DNA of 64,000 bases from DAOUJI01 sp965237875 (GTDB lineage Bacteria > Chloroflexota > Dehalococcoidia > Lucifugimonadales > JAGWBF01). The stretch lies in the NCBI GenBank assembly GCA_965237875.1, contig CBDEGP010000001.1, positions 310,001 to 374,000 on the forward strand. Direction: 5' to 3'. Within the stretch, counting starts at the first letter, position 1. Each line of letters begins with the position of its first letter. Below the pieces are notes generated by a model. It made no database searches, was not told the origin of the DNA, and saw only the letters and a list, made by a program, of their open reading frames with translations. Positions 16,723 through 25,933 of the stretch are shown here, one piece after another. The position numbers and the translations under genes are program-made.

Positions 16723-17664
16723 CTACGGCTTGAAGTGGGGGATGATCTCGGTTGCGGCTATTTCCATCTGGCGCGGGCGGTCGGCATGTCTTGAAGCCCA
16801 GCTGAACAGGAAATGCCTTGCTCCGGCGTCCACGTACTCCTGTATCCGCTCTATGCATTGGTCCACCGTTCCCAGCACGCAGTAGGAGCCGACGATGTCC
16901 AAGAAGTCGCCGGAATAGGTGTATCCCGACGTCAAAGTCCTGGCCGCCTCAGCGGCCGCTTCCTCTTTGCTGTCGCCTATGCATATGAACTGGAAGTTCG
17001 TCCACTGGAAGTTCGTCAGGTCCCTGCCCAATTCTTCTGCGAAGGCGTTGATCTTGTCCACGCTGTCGCGGTAGCGGTTGGGACTGTAGAGGTAGGGGAA
17101 CCAGCCCTCGGCGTACTTTACGGCCCGACGCATGGCGGCGTCGCGTCGTCCGGCCACCCAGATGGGCGGATGGGGCTGTTGGGCCGGACCGGGCACGATG
17201 GTGACGTCGTTCAGCCGGTAGTAACGTCCCTCATAGCTGACGTGTTCTTCGGTCCAAAGCCGTCGGAGGGACTCCAGGCATTCGTCGGCGCGCCGGCCTC
17301 GTTGGCTGGCCTTTATCCCCACCGCTTCGAACTCCACCGGATACTCGCCTCCCACTCCCACGCCCAGGATTAGCCTGCCTCCCGAGGCTATGTCCAGAGT
17401 GTTGGTGAATTTGGCCAGCATCGTCGGGTGGTAGAAGGGTATCAGGAGCACGGACGGCACGATTTTTATGCTGGAAGTGGCGCCGGCGGCTACGGCCAGA
17501 AGGGGCAGATTGGCGCTGGAGGGGCCGGGCGGGTTTCCACGCATGAAGTGCTCGCCGGCGCCCACGTACTCGTAGCCCAAGGACTCCAGCAGGGTGGCCT
17601 CTGCGACGGCGGACTCTATGCCCAGGCCCAAAGTTGCGCCAAAGTGTATGTCAGGGTCGGTCAT
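16723..17664 (-). CDS. LLM-class flavin/F420-dependent oxidoreductase
   Basis: 313-residue luciferase-like TIM-barrel enzyme. Motifs: 'LESLGYEYVGAGEHFM', 'VPSVLLIPFYHPTMLAKFTNTLDIASGGRLILGVGVGGEYPVEF', 'QPHPPIWVAGRRDAAMRRAVKYAEGWFP'. The C-terminus 'VGSYCVLGTVDQCIERIQEYVDAGARHFLFSW' is the typical subgroup ending. Cofactor (FMNH2 or F420) and substrate are not determined by the sequence. It is separated from the downstream ferredoxin by the MITE-like element. Confidence 0.87.
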   Translation of the reverse strand: MTDPDIHFGATLGLGIESAVAEATLLESLGYEYVGAGEHFMRGNPPGPSSANLPLLAVAAGATSSIKIVPSVLLIPFYHPTMLAKFTNTLDIASGGRLILGVGVGGEYPVEFEAVGIKASQRGRRADECLESLRRLWTEEHVSYEGRYYRLNDVTIVPGPAQQPHPPIWVAGRRDAAMRRAVKYAEGWFPYLYSPNRYRDSVDKINAFAEELGRDLTNFQWTNFQFICIGDSKEEAAAEAARTLTSGYTYSGDFLDIVGSYCVLGTVDQCIERIQEYVDAGARHFLFSWASRHADRPRQMEIAATEIIPHFKP

Positions 17665-17763
17665 TGGTGTCTCCTGGCCGGTGGAGCCGTCAGATATGGA
17701 GCAAGCCGGGTCAGTGAACCGGTTGAGTCATTGTTGCGCTTGGGTGGAATGGGGTCAAGGGGA

Positions 17764-19140
17764 TTAGCCGGTCTCCGGGCCGGATTTGGGGCCCGACTTG
17801 GGGAGGATGATGCAAAACGAGGCGCCATGCCCAACCCGGCTCTCCAGGGATATGCGGCCGCCGTGGGCCTCCACGAGACGGTGGGCGATGGTGAGTCCCA
17901 AGCCGGTGCCGCCGGTGGCCCTGGACCGGGACTTGTCCACTCTATAAAACCTCTCGAAGACGTGGGGAATCTGGTCTTCAGGTATGCCTGGGCCCGTATC
18001 CGAAACCCGCAGCTCCAAGTCGTCTCCCGAAACCGACACGCTGACGGTCACCACGCCCCCCGCCGGCGTGTAGTTCACGGCGTTGGTCAGGAGATTGCGG
18101 AGCGCCTGCCCCAGCCGCCCGGGGTCTCCCCGCAGGGGCGCTGAATCGGGCAGGTCCAACACAATGGCAACGCCCGCCTCCTCGGCCTTGGGCCCATAAG
18201 CGGTGACCGCCCTCCGGGTCAGGTCCGCCAGGTCACAGGGTTGGAAGTCCAGGTCGAGCTGTCCCGACTCGGCCAAGGCCAGCTCCTGAAGGTCCTCGAT
18301 GAGCCTGGTCAGCACTGCGACCTCTTCGTGCATAGTGCCTATGGTCGTTGCGTCAGGTTTCACGAGTCCGTCTTTGATGGCTTCCATGTAGCCCCTGAGA
18401 TTGGACAGAGGAGTGCGCAGTTCGTGGGCCACGTCGGCCACCATGTTCCGGCGGACCGTCTCGGCGTCGGCCAACTCCTGGGCCATAGAGTTGAAGGCGC
18501 CGGCCAACTCTCCCACCTCATCCTTTGACTTTACGTCCACCCTTTGGGAGAAGTCCCCTCGGGCCAGATCACGAGCCGCCTTGGATAGAGACTCCACCGG
18601 GGCCAGGATGCGCCGGGACAGAAAGAAGGTGAGGATGACGGCGGCGCCTGCCGCCAGGACCCCGCTCCAAATCAGAAAGCGGTTGATGGAGGGGAGGCTG
18701 CTCTCCTGGAGATCGACTGCTGGATCGCCGGGCAACGTTACAGGGTTTATGAGCATGGTCCCCACCTGGCCCGAGGGACCCCTGACCACGAGGCTGCGCT
18801 CGCTTTCCACCGGAGCGTCCATGAGACGTCCGAGGGTTGAGCCGGTCAAGGCGGAATCGGCTACTATGATCCCGCGAACATCCACCACGATGACTCTCTG
18901 GGAGTAGAGCTGCCCCACCTGCTGGAGCATCCGGCTTACGCCGCTCCAGCCTCTGCTCTGGGAATACTCCTGCGCCAGCATGACCTGGAGCTGTTCCGAC
19001 CGTTGCTCTTCGGCCCTGGTCTCATGGGCTTTTATCTCGGCGCTGGCGGCGCGGCTGACCACCAACGCAGCCATGCCGAGGCTGACTCCGCTGACCAGGA
19101 AAAAGCTGATGAGAAGGCGCCACCGAATGCTGTGCAGCAA
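17764..19140 (-). CDS. Sensor histidine kinase
   Basis: 458-residue membrane kinase. Transmembrane helices lie at about residues 8-28 and 154-174 with an extracytoplasmic sensor between them. Then come a HAMP domain ('RRILAPVESLSKAARDLARGD'), the HisKA box 'DVAHELRTPL' with phospho-acceptor His239, and an HATPase domain with N-box 'LRNLLTNAVNYTP', G1 'DTGPGIPEDQ' and G2 'GGTGLGLTIA'. It follows its response regulator by 3 bp, so the two form one transcription unit. The signal is unknown. Confidence 0.95.
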   Translation of the reverse strand: MLHSIRWRLLISFFLVSGVSLGMAALVVSRAASAEIKAHETRAEEQRSEQLQVMLAQEYSQSRGWSGVSRMLQQVGQLYSQRVIVVDVRGIIVADSALTGSTLGRLMDAPVESERSLVVRGPSGQVGTMLINPVTLPGDPAVDLQESSLPSINRFLIWSGVLAAGAAVILTFFLSRRILAPVESLSKAARDLARGDFSQRVDVKSKDEVGELAGAFNSMAQELADAETVRRNMVADVAHELRTPLSNLRGYMEAIKDGLVKPDATTIGTMHEEVAVLTRLIEDLQELALAESGQLDLDFQPCDLADLTRRAVTAYGPKAEEAGVAIVLDLPDSAPLRGDPGRLGQALRNLLTNAVNYTPAGGVVTVSVSVSGDDLELRVSDTGPGIPEDQIPHVFERFYRVDKSRSRATGGTGLGLTIAHRLVEAHGGRISLESRVGHGASFCIILPKSGPKSGPETG

Positions 19141-19143
19141 GCG

Positions 19144-19845
19144 TCAGCCCTCGAACTTGTATCCCATGCCGTAGACGGTCTTGATGTAACGGGGTTTGTT
19201 GAACTGGGGTTCGATCTTACGTCGAATGTTCAAAATGTGCACGTCCACCGTTCGTTCCATGCCCTCGTAGTCGTAGCCTAGGGCCCGGTCCACCAGATTG
19301 CTTCGTGTAAAAAGCCTGCTGGGTTCCCGGGCCATTAGCGCCAGGATTCTGAACTCGGTTGGCGTGAGGTGGACTTCATCCTCCCCGGCCCTGACCGCAT
19401 GGCGCTGAAAGTCTATGGTCAGGCCGTCAAAGTTAAGCTGAGGGGGACCTGTGAACAGTGCGTCGTCGGTCGTCCTGCGCAGGACCGCCTTGACCCTTGC
19501 GGCCAGTTCCCTGGGGCTGAAGGGCTTGGTGACGTAGTCGTCGGCCCCCAGGTCCAGCCCTTCCAACTTGTCCTGCTCCGTGGACATGGCAGTCAGCATG
19601 ATGATGGGGACGTCCATCTCCTTGCGGAGGGTGCGGCACACGTCCAGGCCGTTGATTTCGGGCAGCATGAGGTCCAGCACGACCAGGTCCGGGTTTTCTT
19701 CTCGGGCGAGGTGGAGCCCCGCAGCCCCGTCGTGGGCCAGGGAAACCCGGTGGCCGTCCCGCTCCAGGTACATGCGCACCAGGTCCGCAGTCTTGCGGTC
19801 GTCCTCTACGACCAGGATATGGCGCGTATTGCCGGACATGGTCAT
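19144..19845 (-). CDS. OmpR/PhoB-family response regulator
   Basis: 233-residue DNA-binding regulator. The receiver domain has the acidic pocket 'VVEDD' (Asp15/16), phospho-acceptor Asp58 in 'VVLDLMLPEINGLD' and Lys107 in 'VTKPFSPRELAAR'. The C-terminal winged helix has 'LTPTEFRILALMAREPSRLFTRSNLVDRALGYD' and 'RTVDVHILNIRRKIE'. It is the first gene of the pair with the histidine kinase. Its targets are not evident. Confidence 0.96.
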   Translation of the reverse strand: MTMSGNTRHILVVEDDRKTADLVRMYLERDGHRVSLAHDGAAGLHLAREENPDLVVLDLMLPEINGLDVCRTLRKEMDVPIIMLTAMSTEQDKLEGLDLGADDYVTKPFSPRELAARVKAVLRRTTDDALFTGPPQLNFDGLTIDFQRHAVRAGEDEVHLTPTEFRILALMAREPSRLFTRSNLVDRALGYDYEGMERTVDVHILNIRRKIEPQFNKPRYIKTVYGMGYKFEG

Positions 19846-19960
19846 CTCCTCGCAGGGCCGTCAGGGAATGCCTATGCCTTCTCATACATTGTATCTCACC
19901 GACCTTGAAGGAAATGTTAAGAAGAGTGTCGTCTCCGGCTCGTCGAAAGAGCGCTTGGGA

Positions 19961-19990
19961 TTGACACCCCCGCAAAGCCGCTCCTATACT
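19961..19990 (+). promoter_or_regulatory. Promoter upstream of the LLM / CoA-transferase genes
   Basis: TTGACA (19961-19966) and TATACT (19985-19990) are 18 bp apart, a near-consensus vegetative promoter. It lies 55 bp before the LLM gene at 20045 and would drive the three genes up to 23673. Confidence 0.75.
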
Positions 19991-20044
19991 CGACTCCGCA
20001 TCTCTATCTGAGAAAGCCGGCCATCTTTAAGAGAAACTTCCCGC

Positions 20045-21157
20045 ATGGAACATCCTTCGCGCCCTGAGCCCCGTTTCAGTTGGTTCATTCCCATCGACGG
20101 CGACGGCAGCCGCCTGGGAACTCTCAAAGCCGAACGTCCCCCGACTTTCGACTACTTGAAGAAGGTCGTCCTCACGGCTGAAGACGAGGGGTTTTATTCC
20201 CAGCTAATCCCGACCCGGTTCGCCAACGGCCTTTTCCACGAGTCGGCTCCCCTGGCGGAGACTTGGACCACGGCCACTGCGCTGGCCGCCGTGACCAGCC
20301 GGATACGCTTTCTCGTGGCTGTCCGACCGGGCTTCGTATCCGTGGGCCTCTTCGCCCAGATGGCCGCGGCTCTCCACCAGATATCCGGCGGACGCCTGGA
20401 CATAAACGTCGTCCCCGGCGGCATTCAGAACGACTTTGAACGTCTGGGGGAGGGATCGGACCACGACTCCAAGTACGCCAGGGCCGAAGAGTTTATTGCC
20501 GCCTGCCGACTGCTGTGGTCCCAGCCCGGCCCTGTGAGCTTCCAGGGTCGCTTCTACAAGCTGGATGGCGCTTACTGCGAACCCAGGCCTGAGGGAGAGC
20601 AGCCTAAGTTCTACCTGGGGGGAGTATCCGGGCCGGCCCTGGAACTGGCCGGGCGTCAAGCCGACGTCCACCTGAGTTGGATAGAGCCCGTCGAGGCCAC
20701 AGCCAAGCGTGTGGCAGACAGCCGGGCCCGATTCCTGGAGGAAGCGCGCACGCCGGCCTTTGGACTCCGCACCCACCTGGTTGTCCGGGACACGGAGTCC
20801 GAAGCCTGGGAGGCTGCCGACGACCTCATCGCCCATGCCGACGCGGAGGTCAAAGCCCAGCGCCAGGCGGTTTTCTCTAATACACCCATGGTCGGCCAGC
20901 GGGCCCAGGCCCAACCGGCCCCCAACCACCGCGTTGACAGGCATCTGTGGAACGGACTGTCTGAGGTCCGCGTCAACTGCGGCACGGCCATCGTAGGCGA
21001 TCCTGAACAAGCGGCCGCCGAGCTGGTCAAGTACTGGGAGTTAGGCATAGACGAGTTCATCCTGTCGGGCTTTCCTCACGTAGAGGAGTGCCGCCGGGCG
21101 GCCTCTGACGTAATCCCGTTGGTCAAGCGGAGCGCCTCAAAGGCTCTGGCGGCTTAA
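20045..21157 (+). CDS. LLM-class monooxygenase, SsuD-like
   Basis: 370-residue luciferase-like enzyme closest in character to FMNH2-dependent alkanesulfonate-type monooxygenases. It shows 'FSWFIPIDGDGS', 'RIRFLVAVRPGFVSVGLFAQMAAALHQISGGRLDINVVPGG', 'LGEGSDHDSKYARAEEFI' and 'QPKFYLGGVSGPALELAGRQADVHLSW', plus 'VNCGTAIVGDPEQAAAELVKY' near the end. The true substrate is unknown. It is 9 bp before a CaiB/BaiF CoA-transferase and likely forms an operon with both transferases, suggesting oxidation plus CoA activation of one compound class. Confidence 0.87.
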   Translation: MEHPSRPEPRFSWFIPIDGDGSRLGTLKAERPPTFDYLKKVVLTAEDEGFYSQLIPTRFANGLFHESAPLAETWTTATALAAVTSRIRFLVAVRPGFVSVGLFAQMAAALHQISGGRLDINVVPGGIQNDFERLGEGSDHDSKYARAEEFIAACRLLWSQPGPVSFQGRFYKLDGAYCEPRPEGEQPKFYLGGVSGPALELAGRQADVHLSWIEPVEATAKRVADSRARFLEEARTPAFGLRTHLVVRDTESEAWEAADDLIAHADAEVKAQRQAVFSNTPMVGQRAQAQPAPNHRVDRHLWNGLSEVRVNCGTAIVGDPEQAAAELVKYWELGIDEFILSGFPHVEECRRAASDVIPLVKRSASKALAA

Positions 21158-21166
21158 CCTACAGCC

Positions 21167-22378
21167 ATGCAAGACTCAGCGCTGTCCGACGTGAAGGTCC
21201 TGGACTTCTCCCATCACATAGCCGGACCATATTGCACCAAGCTCCTTGCCGACTACGGAGCGGATGTCATAAAGGTGGAACGCCCGGGGAGCGGCGACCG
21301 GAGCCGCAGCCTGGGCCCGTTCCCTGACGACCTGCCCCACCCGGAAAAGAGCGGCCTCTTCCTGCACCTGAACACCAACAAACGCAGCGTGACCTTGGAC
21401 CTCAAGACCGACGCCGGAGTCAACATCGCGCGAAAGCTGACGGAAGAGGCAGACATTGTGGTGGAAAGCTTCAAACCCGGCGCTATGGAGCGTTTCGGGT
21501 TGGGCTACGACACGCTAAGGGCCGTCAAGCCGGACCTGGTGTTCACCTCAGTGTCAAACTTCGGCCAGACAGGCCCATACCGGGACTGGAAGGCTTCGGA
21601 GGCAATACTGTACGGCATGGGCGGGGACATGTACTCCACCGGCGTAGCCGAACGAGAACCCATCAAGTTGGGCGGGTCCGTGGGCATGTACCAGGCGGGA
21701 GCGGTCTCCGCTTACGCGACTATGGCGGCCCTGTTCGGCGCCCGGCTGCAAGGCAGAGGAGAGCACGTAGACATCTCCATCTTCGAAACGCAGTTGGGCT
21801 CCATCGACCGGCGCACCAGCAACCTGGTGGGCCACGTCTACACGGGGGAAGTCGCCCATAGATACTCCATCGGAGCGTCAGGCCCCACCTCCCAGGCCTA
21901 TCCGTGCGCTGACGGCTATCTGGAGGCCACTGTGGCCAGGGGTTACGTGCAGCGAGTCATTGCGATGCTCCGGCCCCTGGGATACTTCCAGGAGTCCAAG
22001 TGGGACACGGCGGAGACATACGCCAATCCGGAGCTTCAACCTGAGGCGGAGGCCCAGTTCCTGGACTGGTGTTTGCAGCGCACCAAGATGGAGGCCTGGC
22101 AGGCCACCCAGGAGCACAAGGTGCTTTCAGCGCCGCTGAACTTCATCGGCGACGCCTCCCAAGACCCGACTCTCAACGAGCGGGGCGCCTTCCAGGACAT
22201 CGCCCACCCCCAGGCAGGGACCCTGAAATACGCCTCCAGGCCCTTCATACTTCCCGAGTCCCCCTGGTCGGTGCGCATGCCTCCTCCCCTTCTGGGCCAG
22301 CACACCGCCGAGGTCCTGGGCGGCTTGGGTTACACAGCCGACGACATTGTGACTCTGCGCCGGCAGGGGGTTGTGTAG
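21167..22378 (+). CDS. CaiB/BaiF family CoA-transferase 1
   Basis: Family III CoA-transferase, 403 residues, moving CoA between carboxylic acids through a covalent Asp intermediate. Family features: 'VKVLDFSHHIAGPYCTKLLADYGADVIKVERPGSGD', 'NTNKRSVTLDLKTDAGVNIARKL', 'VESFKPGAMERFGLGYDTL', 'FGQTGPYRDWKA', and at the C-terminus 'ASRPFILPESPWSVRMPPPLLGQHTAEVL'. Closest in style to the gene at 30525. Donor and acceptor acids are unknown. Confidence 0.9.
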   Translation: MQDSALSDVKVLDFSHHIAGPYCTKLLADYGADVIKVERPGSGDRSRSLGPFPDDLPHPEKSGLFLHLNTNKRSVTLDLKTDAGVNIARKLTEEADIVVESFKPGAMERFGLGYDTLRAVKPDLVFTSVSNFGQTGPYRDWKASEAILYGMGGDMYSTGVAEREPIKLGGSVGMYQAGAVSAYATMAALFGARLQGRGEHVDISIFETQLGSIDRRTSNLVGHVYTGEVAHRYSIGASGPTSQAYPCADGYLEATVARGYVQRVIAMLRPLGYFQESKWDTAETYANPELQPEAEAQFLDWCLQRTKMEAWQATQEHKVLSAPLNFIGDASQDPTLNERGAFQDIAHPQAGTLKYASRPFILPESPWSVRMPPPLLGQHTAEVLGGLGYTADDIVTLRRQGVV

Positions 22379-22383
22379 CGCCT

Positions 22384-23673
22384 ATGCTTCCCCTGGAAGG
22401 CATCCGGGTCCTGGATATGACGGTGGTCTGGGCGGGCCCCTATTGCACGGCCCTGCTGGCCGACCTGGGAGCGGAGGTCATACGGGTGGAGACCACCAAG
22501 ACCTTCGTCCCTTTGACCCGCGGCATCATGGCCCACCCCACCCGGAGCCACATCCAGCGCCTGATGCTGTTTCAGGGAGGGCTGCCCGACCGGGAGCCGG
22601 GCGAGCGGCCCTGGAACCGCTACCCCATCTTCAACGCCCATGCCCGCAACAAGCTGAGCATGACCGTGAACCTGAAGACCCCGGAAGGGTTGGAGGTCTT
22701 CAAGCGGCTGGTCAGCAAGTCCGACGTGCTGGTTGAGAACAACGTCACCGAGACCATGGGCAAGCTGGGCATCTCCTACGAAATGCTCAAAGAGCAGAAG
22801 AACGACTTCATCATGCTTCGCATGCCCGCCTACGGAAGCACGGGCCCATACAGCAACTACCGGGCGTTCGGCGTCCACATCGAGGGCGTCATCGGGCACA
22901 GCATGATGAGGGGGTACGCCGACATGGACCCCTCCTCCAATACGGCCGTGTACTTGGCCGACGCCGCCGGAGGAGCCCAGGGCGCTTTCGCCGTGCTGGC
23001 CGCGCTGAACTACAGGCGCCGCACCGGCAAAGGGCAGCTGGTCGAGCTGTCCCTAACCGAAAGCGCCCTGCCCTACTTCGGCGAGATGTTCATGGACTTC
23101 CTCATGAACAACCGCAACCCGGGGCGCATGGGCAACCGCCATCCCTACGCGGTGCAGGGCTGCTATCCCTGCAAGGGCGAGGACCGGTGGCTGAACGTCA
23201 CCATCTTCAACGACAGGGAGTGGGATGCCTTTTGCAAAACCCTGGGAGACCCGTTGTGGGCAAAGGGCGATAAGTTCTCAGGAGTCACAGAGCGCCGCCG
23301 GAACCAGGACGACCTGGACCCGCATATCGCCGAGTGGACCCTGGGAATGGACAACATGGAAGCCGCACTGCTGCTCCAAGAGGCGGGAGTCCCTGCGGGA
23401 CCGGTCATGGACCAGAGGGACGCTGTCAACGACCCCCACGCCAACGAGAGAGGGTTCTTCCAGGAGGTGCATCAGGAAGATTGCGGCCTCCACAAATATC
23501 CGGGGGCGCCCTTCCGCTTTTCCAACACCGACACGTCCATCAGGCGCGGGCCGGTGCGTCTAGGCGAGGACAACGAGTACGTCTACAAGACGGTGATGGG
23601 GTTCTCGGAGGAAGAGTACGCGGACTTTGTGGGTCAGGGACACATTGGGACGGACTACGAACCGGGAATCTAG
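22384..23673 (+). CDS. CaiB/BaiF family CoA-transferase 2
   Basis: 429-residue family III CoA-transferase starting at the ATG 22384, 5 bp after the preceding gene; a longer upstream frame is only overlap with that gene. It has 'GIRVLDMTVVWAGPYCTALLADLGAEVIRVE', 'NARNKLSMTVNLKTPEGLEV' (quoted from two blocks), 'YGSTGPYSNYRAFG' and 'HPYAVQGCYPCKGEDRWL'. The latter 'GCYPCKG-D' block also occurs in the gene at 31744, so the two form a subgroup. Two paired transferases suggest a two-subunit enzyme or succinyl-type heterodimer. Confidence 0.88.
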   Translation: MLPLEGIRVLDMTVVWAGPYCTALLADLGAEVIRVETTKTFVPLTRGIMAHPTRSHIQRLMLFQGGLPDREPGERPWNRYPIFNAHARNKLSMTVNLKTPEGLEVFKRLVSKSDVLVENNVTETMGKLGISYEMLKEQKNDFIMLRMPAYGSTGPYSNYRAFGVHIEGVIGHSMMRGYADMDPSSNTAVYLADAAGGAQGAFAVLAALNYRRRTGKGQLVELSLTESALPYFGEMFMDFLMNNRNPGRMGNRHPYAVQGCYPCKGEDRWLNVTIFNDREWDAFCKTLGDPLWAKGDKFSGVTERRRNQDDLDPHIAEWTLGMDNMEAALLLQEAGVPAGPVMDQRDAVNDPHANERGFFQEVHQEDCGLHKYPGAPFRFSNTDTSIRRGPVRLGEDNEYVYKTVMGFSEEEYADFVGQGHIGTDYEPGI

Positions 23674-24257
23674 GCCGGCGAGGCGTCCGTTGTCTCTCGG
23701 CGGTCTTTGAACATGTCCAGGCTCATGGCCTGACCGGGGTTGGGCCTGCCCTCTGTTTCGCCCAGTCTGATTATCTCGGCGTGAACGGAGTTCTCGGTAA
23801 TTTCCAGCAGGCCAACCGTACCCAGTCTCAGTTCCTTTTGTCTGGGGAAGCTGGGACTCCCGCTGTTCATGCGCATTGCCTGGCCGCGGAGTTCAAGCCG
23901 CTCGTAGTGGGTGTGGCCGCTGATCATGATGTCAACGGGTGTACGAAACACCTTTTGGAGAAGTTCCACAGGCCGTTCTTCGGGAGTGAGGTCATGGACC
24001 ATCCCAATGCGCCAGCCCTCTACGTCCAGAATCTGAATTTCGCTGTGGCGGTGGTCGGGAATGGGGTCGTTGTTGCCCGTGGAACAAAGCGTGGGAGCGA
24101 ACTGCTCGCACCAGTCCAGGACGCTGTTCCCTGTGAGGTCTCCGCTGTGGAGAATCAGGTCCACGCTGGAGAGGAACTCCGCCGGGGCCGGCCCCAGGGC
24201 ATCAAGAGTGCGGGCCAGCGCGGGCAGGTGAGTATCCGTGAGAACCCCGATTCGCAT
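23670..24257 (-). CDS. YfcE/MJ0936-type metallophosphoesterase
   Basis: 195-residue calcineurin-like phosphodiesterase. Metal-binding motifs in order: 'LTDTHLP' (D-x-H), 'LHSGDLTG' (GD), 'STGNNDP' (GNND), 'ISGHTHYERLE' (GHTH). Members hydrolyse small phosphodiesters; the natural substrate is uncertain. Its 3' end overlaps the converging CoA-transferase gene by 4 bp. Confidence 0.92.
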   Translation of the reverse strand: MRIGVLTDTHLPALARTLDALGPAPAEFLSSVDLILHSGDLTGNSVLDWCEQFAPTLCSTGNNDPIPDHRHSEIQILDVEGWRIGMVHDLTPEERPVELLQKVFRTPVDIMISGHTHYERLELRGQAMRMNSGSPSFPRQKELRLGTVGLLEITENSVHAEIIRLGETEGRPNPGQAMSLDMFKDRRETTDASPA

Positions 24258-24307
24258 CCGACCAGCCTACAAGGGACGAATGGTCAAGTCAATGAGTTGA
24301 AAATGTG

Positions 24308-24329
24308 GGTAGTGTCTCAGTTTGAAATC
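24308..24329 (+). repeat. Left 22-bp terminal inverted repeat of the defence-gene segment
   Basis: Sequence beginning GGTAGTGTCTCAG and ending TTTGAAATC matches 21 of 22 positions with the reverse complement of 27959-27980. It lies 50 bp beyond the start codon of the divergently ending metallophosphoesterase gene. Confidence 0.85.
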
Positions 24330-24854
24330 TTGGATTTGTAGGGGCCTCGGAGCGGGGCGGGAGATCGATCACCAATCAACCCGACGATCCACCGAATATC
24401 ATGGGATACTCCTTGGGCTCCAATGGAGGGATCTAGACAATGGGACTCCGGGTCGAAGACCGTCTCTTGCCTCATGTACAGCCGTCGGGAGGTACGTGGA
24501 CAGAGCCGCTTGGAGTCCTTGGTCAACATCCTGCGCTAGGCCCCCCTGGCGCAGGATGTTGAAGACGCGTCGTAAGCCCCGCGCTGGGAGAGGCCCATGG
24601 CGTCGGGCTCACGGTCCTTAGACGACAGCCGCACCCGCTCCTCGTAGGAGACAGGCCCGACCCCCCCACGACACGCCACTCCCGAGCTCTAACTCGTCGA
24701 ATACCACCCCGGTCTATCCAGCGAACCGCGTCACAAACTACTCGGTGCACATGGGCCGCCATGTAGCCGCTCTCATGGCCGAGGATTCTCGGGAGTAGGA
24801 GTGGTGCGTAAGGCAGGTGCGTGATAATATATCCCCAGCTATCGGAAGGCCTCC
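24330..24854. other. Gene-poor left arm of the inverted-repeat-bounded segment
   Basis: No gene can be supported. Fragmentary frames on the minus strand (for example pieces reading 'SYEERVRLSSKD') switch frame repeatedly and may be decayed coding sequence. The only clear structure is the hairpin at 24524-24561. The DUF262 gene that follows has GGAAGG 6 bp before its ATG and a weak GATAAT-like -10 box near 24823. Confidence 0.5.
24524..24561. repeat. 13-bp perfect inverted repeat (hairpin)
   Basis: CAACATCCTGCGC (24524-24536) and GCGCAGGATGTTG (24549-24561) are separated by 12 bases. There is no following T-run, so it is not a standard terminator; it may be a recombination or regulatory structure. 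Confidence 0.85.
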
Positions 24855-25931
24855 ATGCACCAACATCAGCAATACCCAATTTCAGACCTGTATGGGTGGA
24901 TCAAGAGCAAGGAGCTGATTCTGGCGCCCCAGTTCCAGCGGGGCGATATCTGGACATCGTCAGCGCAGAGTTATTTCATCGATACCCTCTTAAGGGATCT
25001 TCCTATCCCGTCAATTTACATTCGCCTTGTTACAGATCGGGAGACCAAGACCAGTTACAGGGAAGTCGTCGACGGCCAGCAGCGGCTAGCTACAATCTTG
25101 AAGTTCATCGACGGTAAACTCGTCCTCGACAAGCGGTCCAAGGAGTTCGCCGGCAAGACCTACGACACTCTCGACGACGAGGACCAGGGACGCCTCCTCG
25201 CATATCAGATAGGTGTTGAACAACTCGTCGGGGCTGGTGACGATACCGTCCTTGATATCTTCCATCGCATCAACGCGTATGGTATCTCACTGAATAACCA
25301 GGAGTTACGCCACGGCAAATTCCAGGGCGGTCGATATGAAGGCGCGTTCCGATTGGCAGTCATCAAGACCGCTGAGCGCTGGGAGACTCTATGGTCGAAG
25401 CACCATGTAGTTAGTGTGCGTAACCGCGTTCGACTCTTGCACCATGAACTTGTCGCACAGCTCCTAGGCGTCATTCTCGATGGAGTGACTGATGGGGGCC
25501 AGCCTAAGATTGACAAACTGTACGAACGCTATGACTCAGCGATTCCCGACGACGCAGAAGAGCGCTTCGACCAAGTCTGCAATTACATAGTTGATCACTT
25601 CTCGGACGTTCTGGGAACGAAGCTGGGGGCCGGGCCGCACTTCATGATGATCTTCGCCGCGGTCGCCCATGCGCTGTTCGGAATACCTGTAGGAGACATG
25701 GGAGGACAATATCCTGGCCTGCCAGCTAGGGACTCACGTGTGCTCAGCGACCCTTCCGCAGCGATAACGAATCTCTTAGGTCTTGCAGATGTCTTTGAGA
25801 TGTCTGGGGGTCAGGTGCCGGCGCGTCTCGCAAGTTTTAAAGTGGCCATTGCAGGCACAACGCAAAGAATCAAGAGTCGCAGTGTGCGGTTCCTTACTCT
25901 GTACCGAGCATTGCTACCGGATCCCGTGTAA
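24855..25931 (+). CDS. DUF262 (ParB-like/GmrS-type) domain protein
   Basis: 358-residue protein with an N-terminal DUF262 domain: 'LAPQFQRGDIW' (residues 23-33) and 'VVDGQQRLATI' (72-81). The DGQQR box belongs to the ParB/Srx-like fold; in GmrSD-type systems it is linked to nucleotide-dependent DNA cleavage. Residues after about 90 show 'GAGDDTVLDIFHRINAYGISLNNQELRHGKF', which is typical of DUF262 proteins. No C-terminal DUF1524 HNH nuclease is present, so cleavage would need a partner. The next gene starts 2 bp downstream. Codon use is clearly more A/T-rich than the flanking genes, suggesting transfer. Confidence 0.88.
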   Translation: MHQHQQYPISDLYGWIKSKELILAPQFQRGDIWTSSAQSYFIDTLLRDLPIPSIYIRLVTDRETKTSYREVVDGQQRLATILKFIDGKLVLDKRSKEFAGKTYDTLDDEDQGRLLAYQIGVEQLVGAGDDTVLDIFHRINAYGISLNNQELRHGKFQGGRYEGAFRLAVIKTAERWETLWSKHHVVSVRNRVRLLHHELVAQLLGVILDGVTDGGQPKIDKLYERYDSAIPDDAEERFDQVCNYIVDHFSDVLGTKLGAGPHFMMIFAAVAHALFGIPVGDMGGQYPGLPARDSRVLSDPSAAITNLLGLADVFEMSGGQVPARLASFKVAIAGTTQRIKSRSVRFLTLYRALLPDPV

Positions 25932-25933
25932 CC

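Noticed and set aside
22069..22383. Longer 5' extension of the second CoA-transferase
   Set aside because: It lies inside the preceding gene in another frame; the family start is at 22384.
24523..24879. 118-residue minus-strand frame left of DUF262
   Set aside because: Composition looks like frameshifted or chance coding; coherent pieces are in three different frames.
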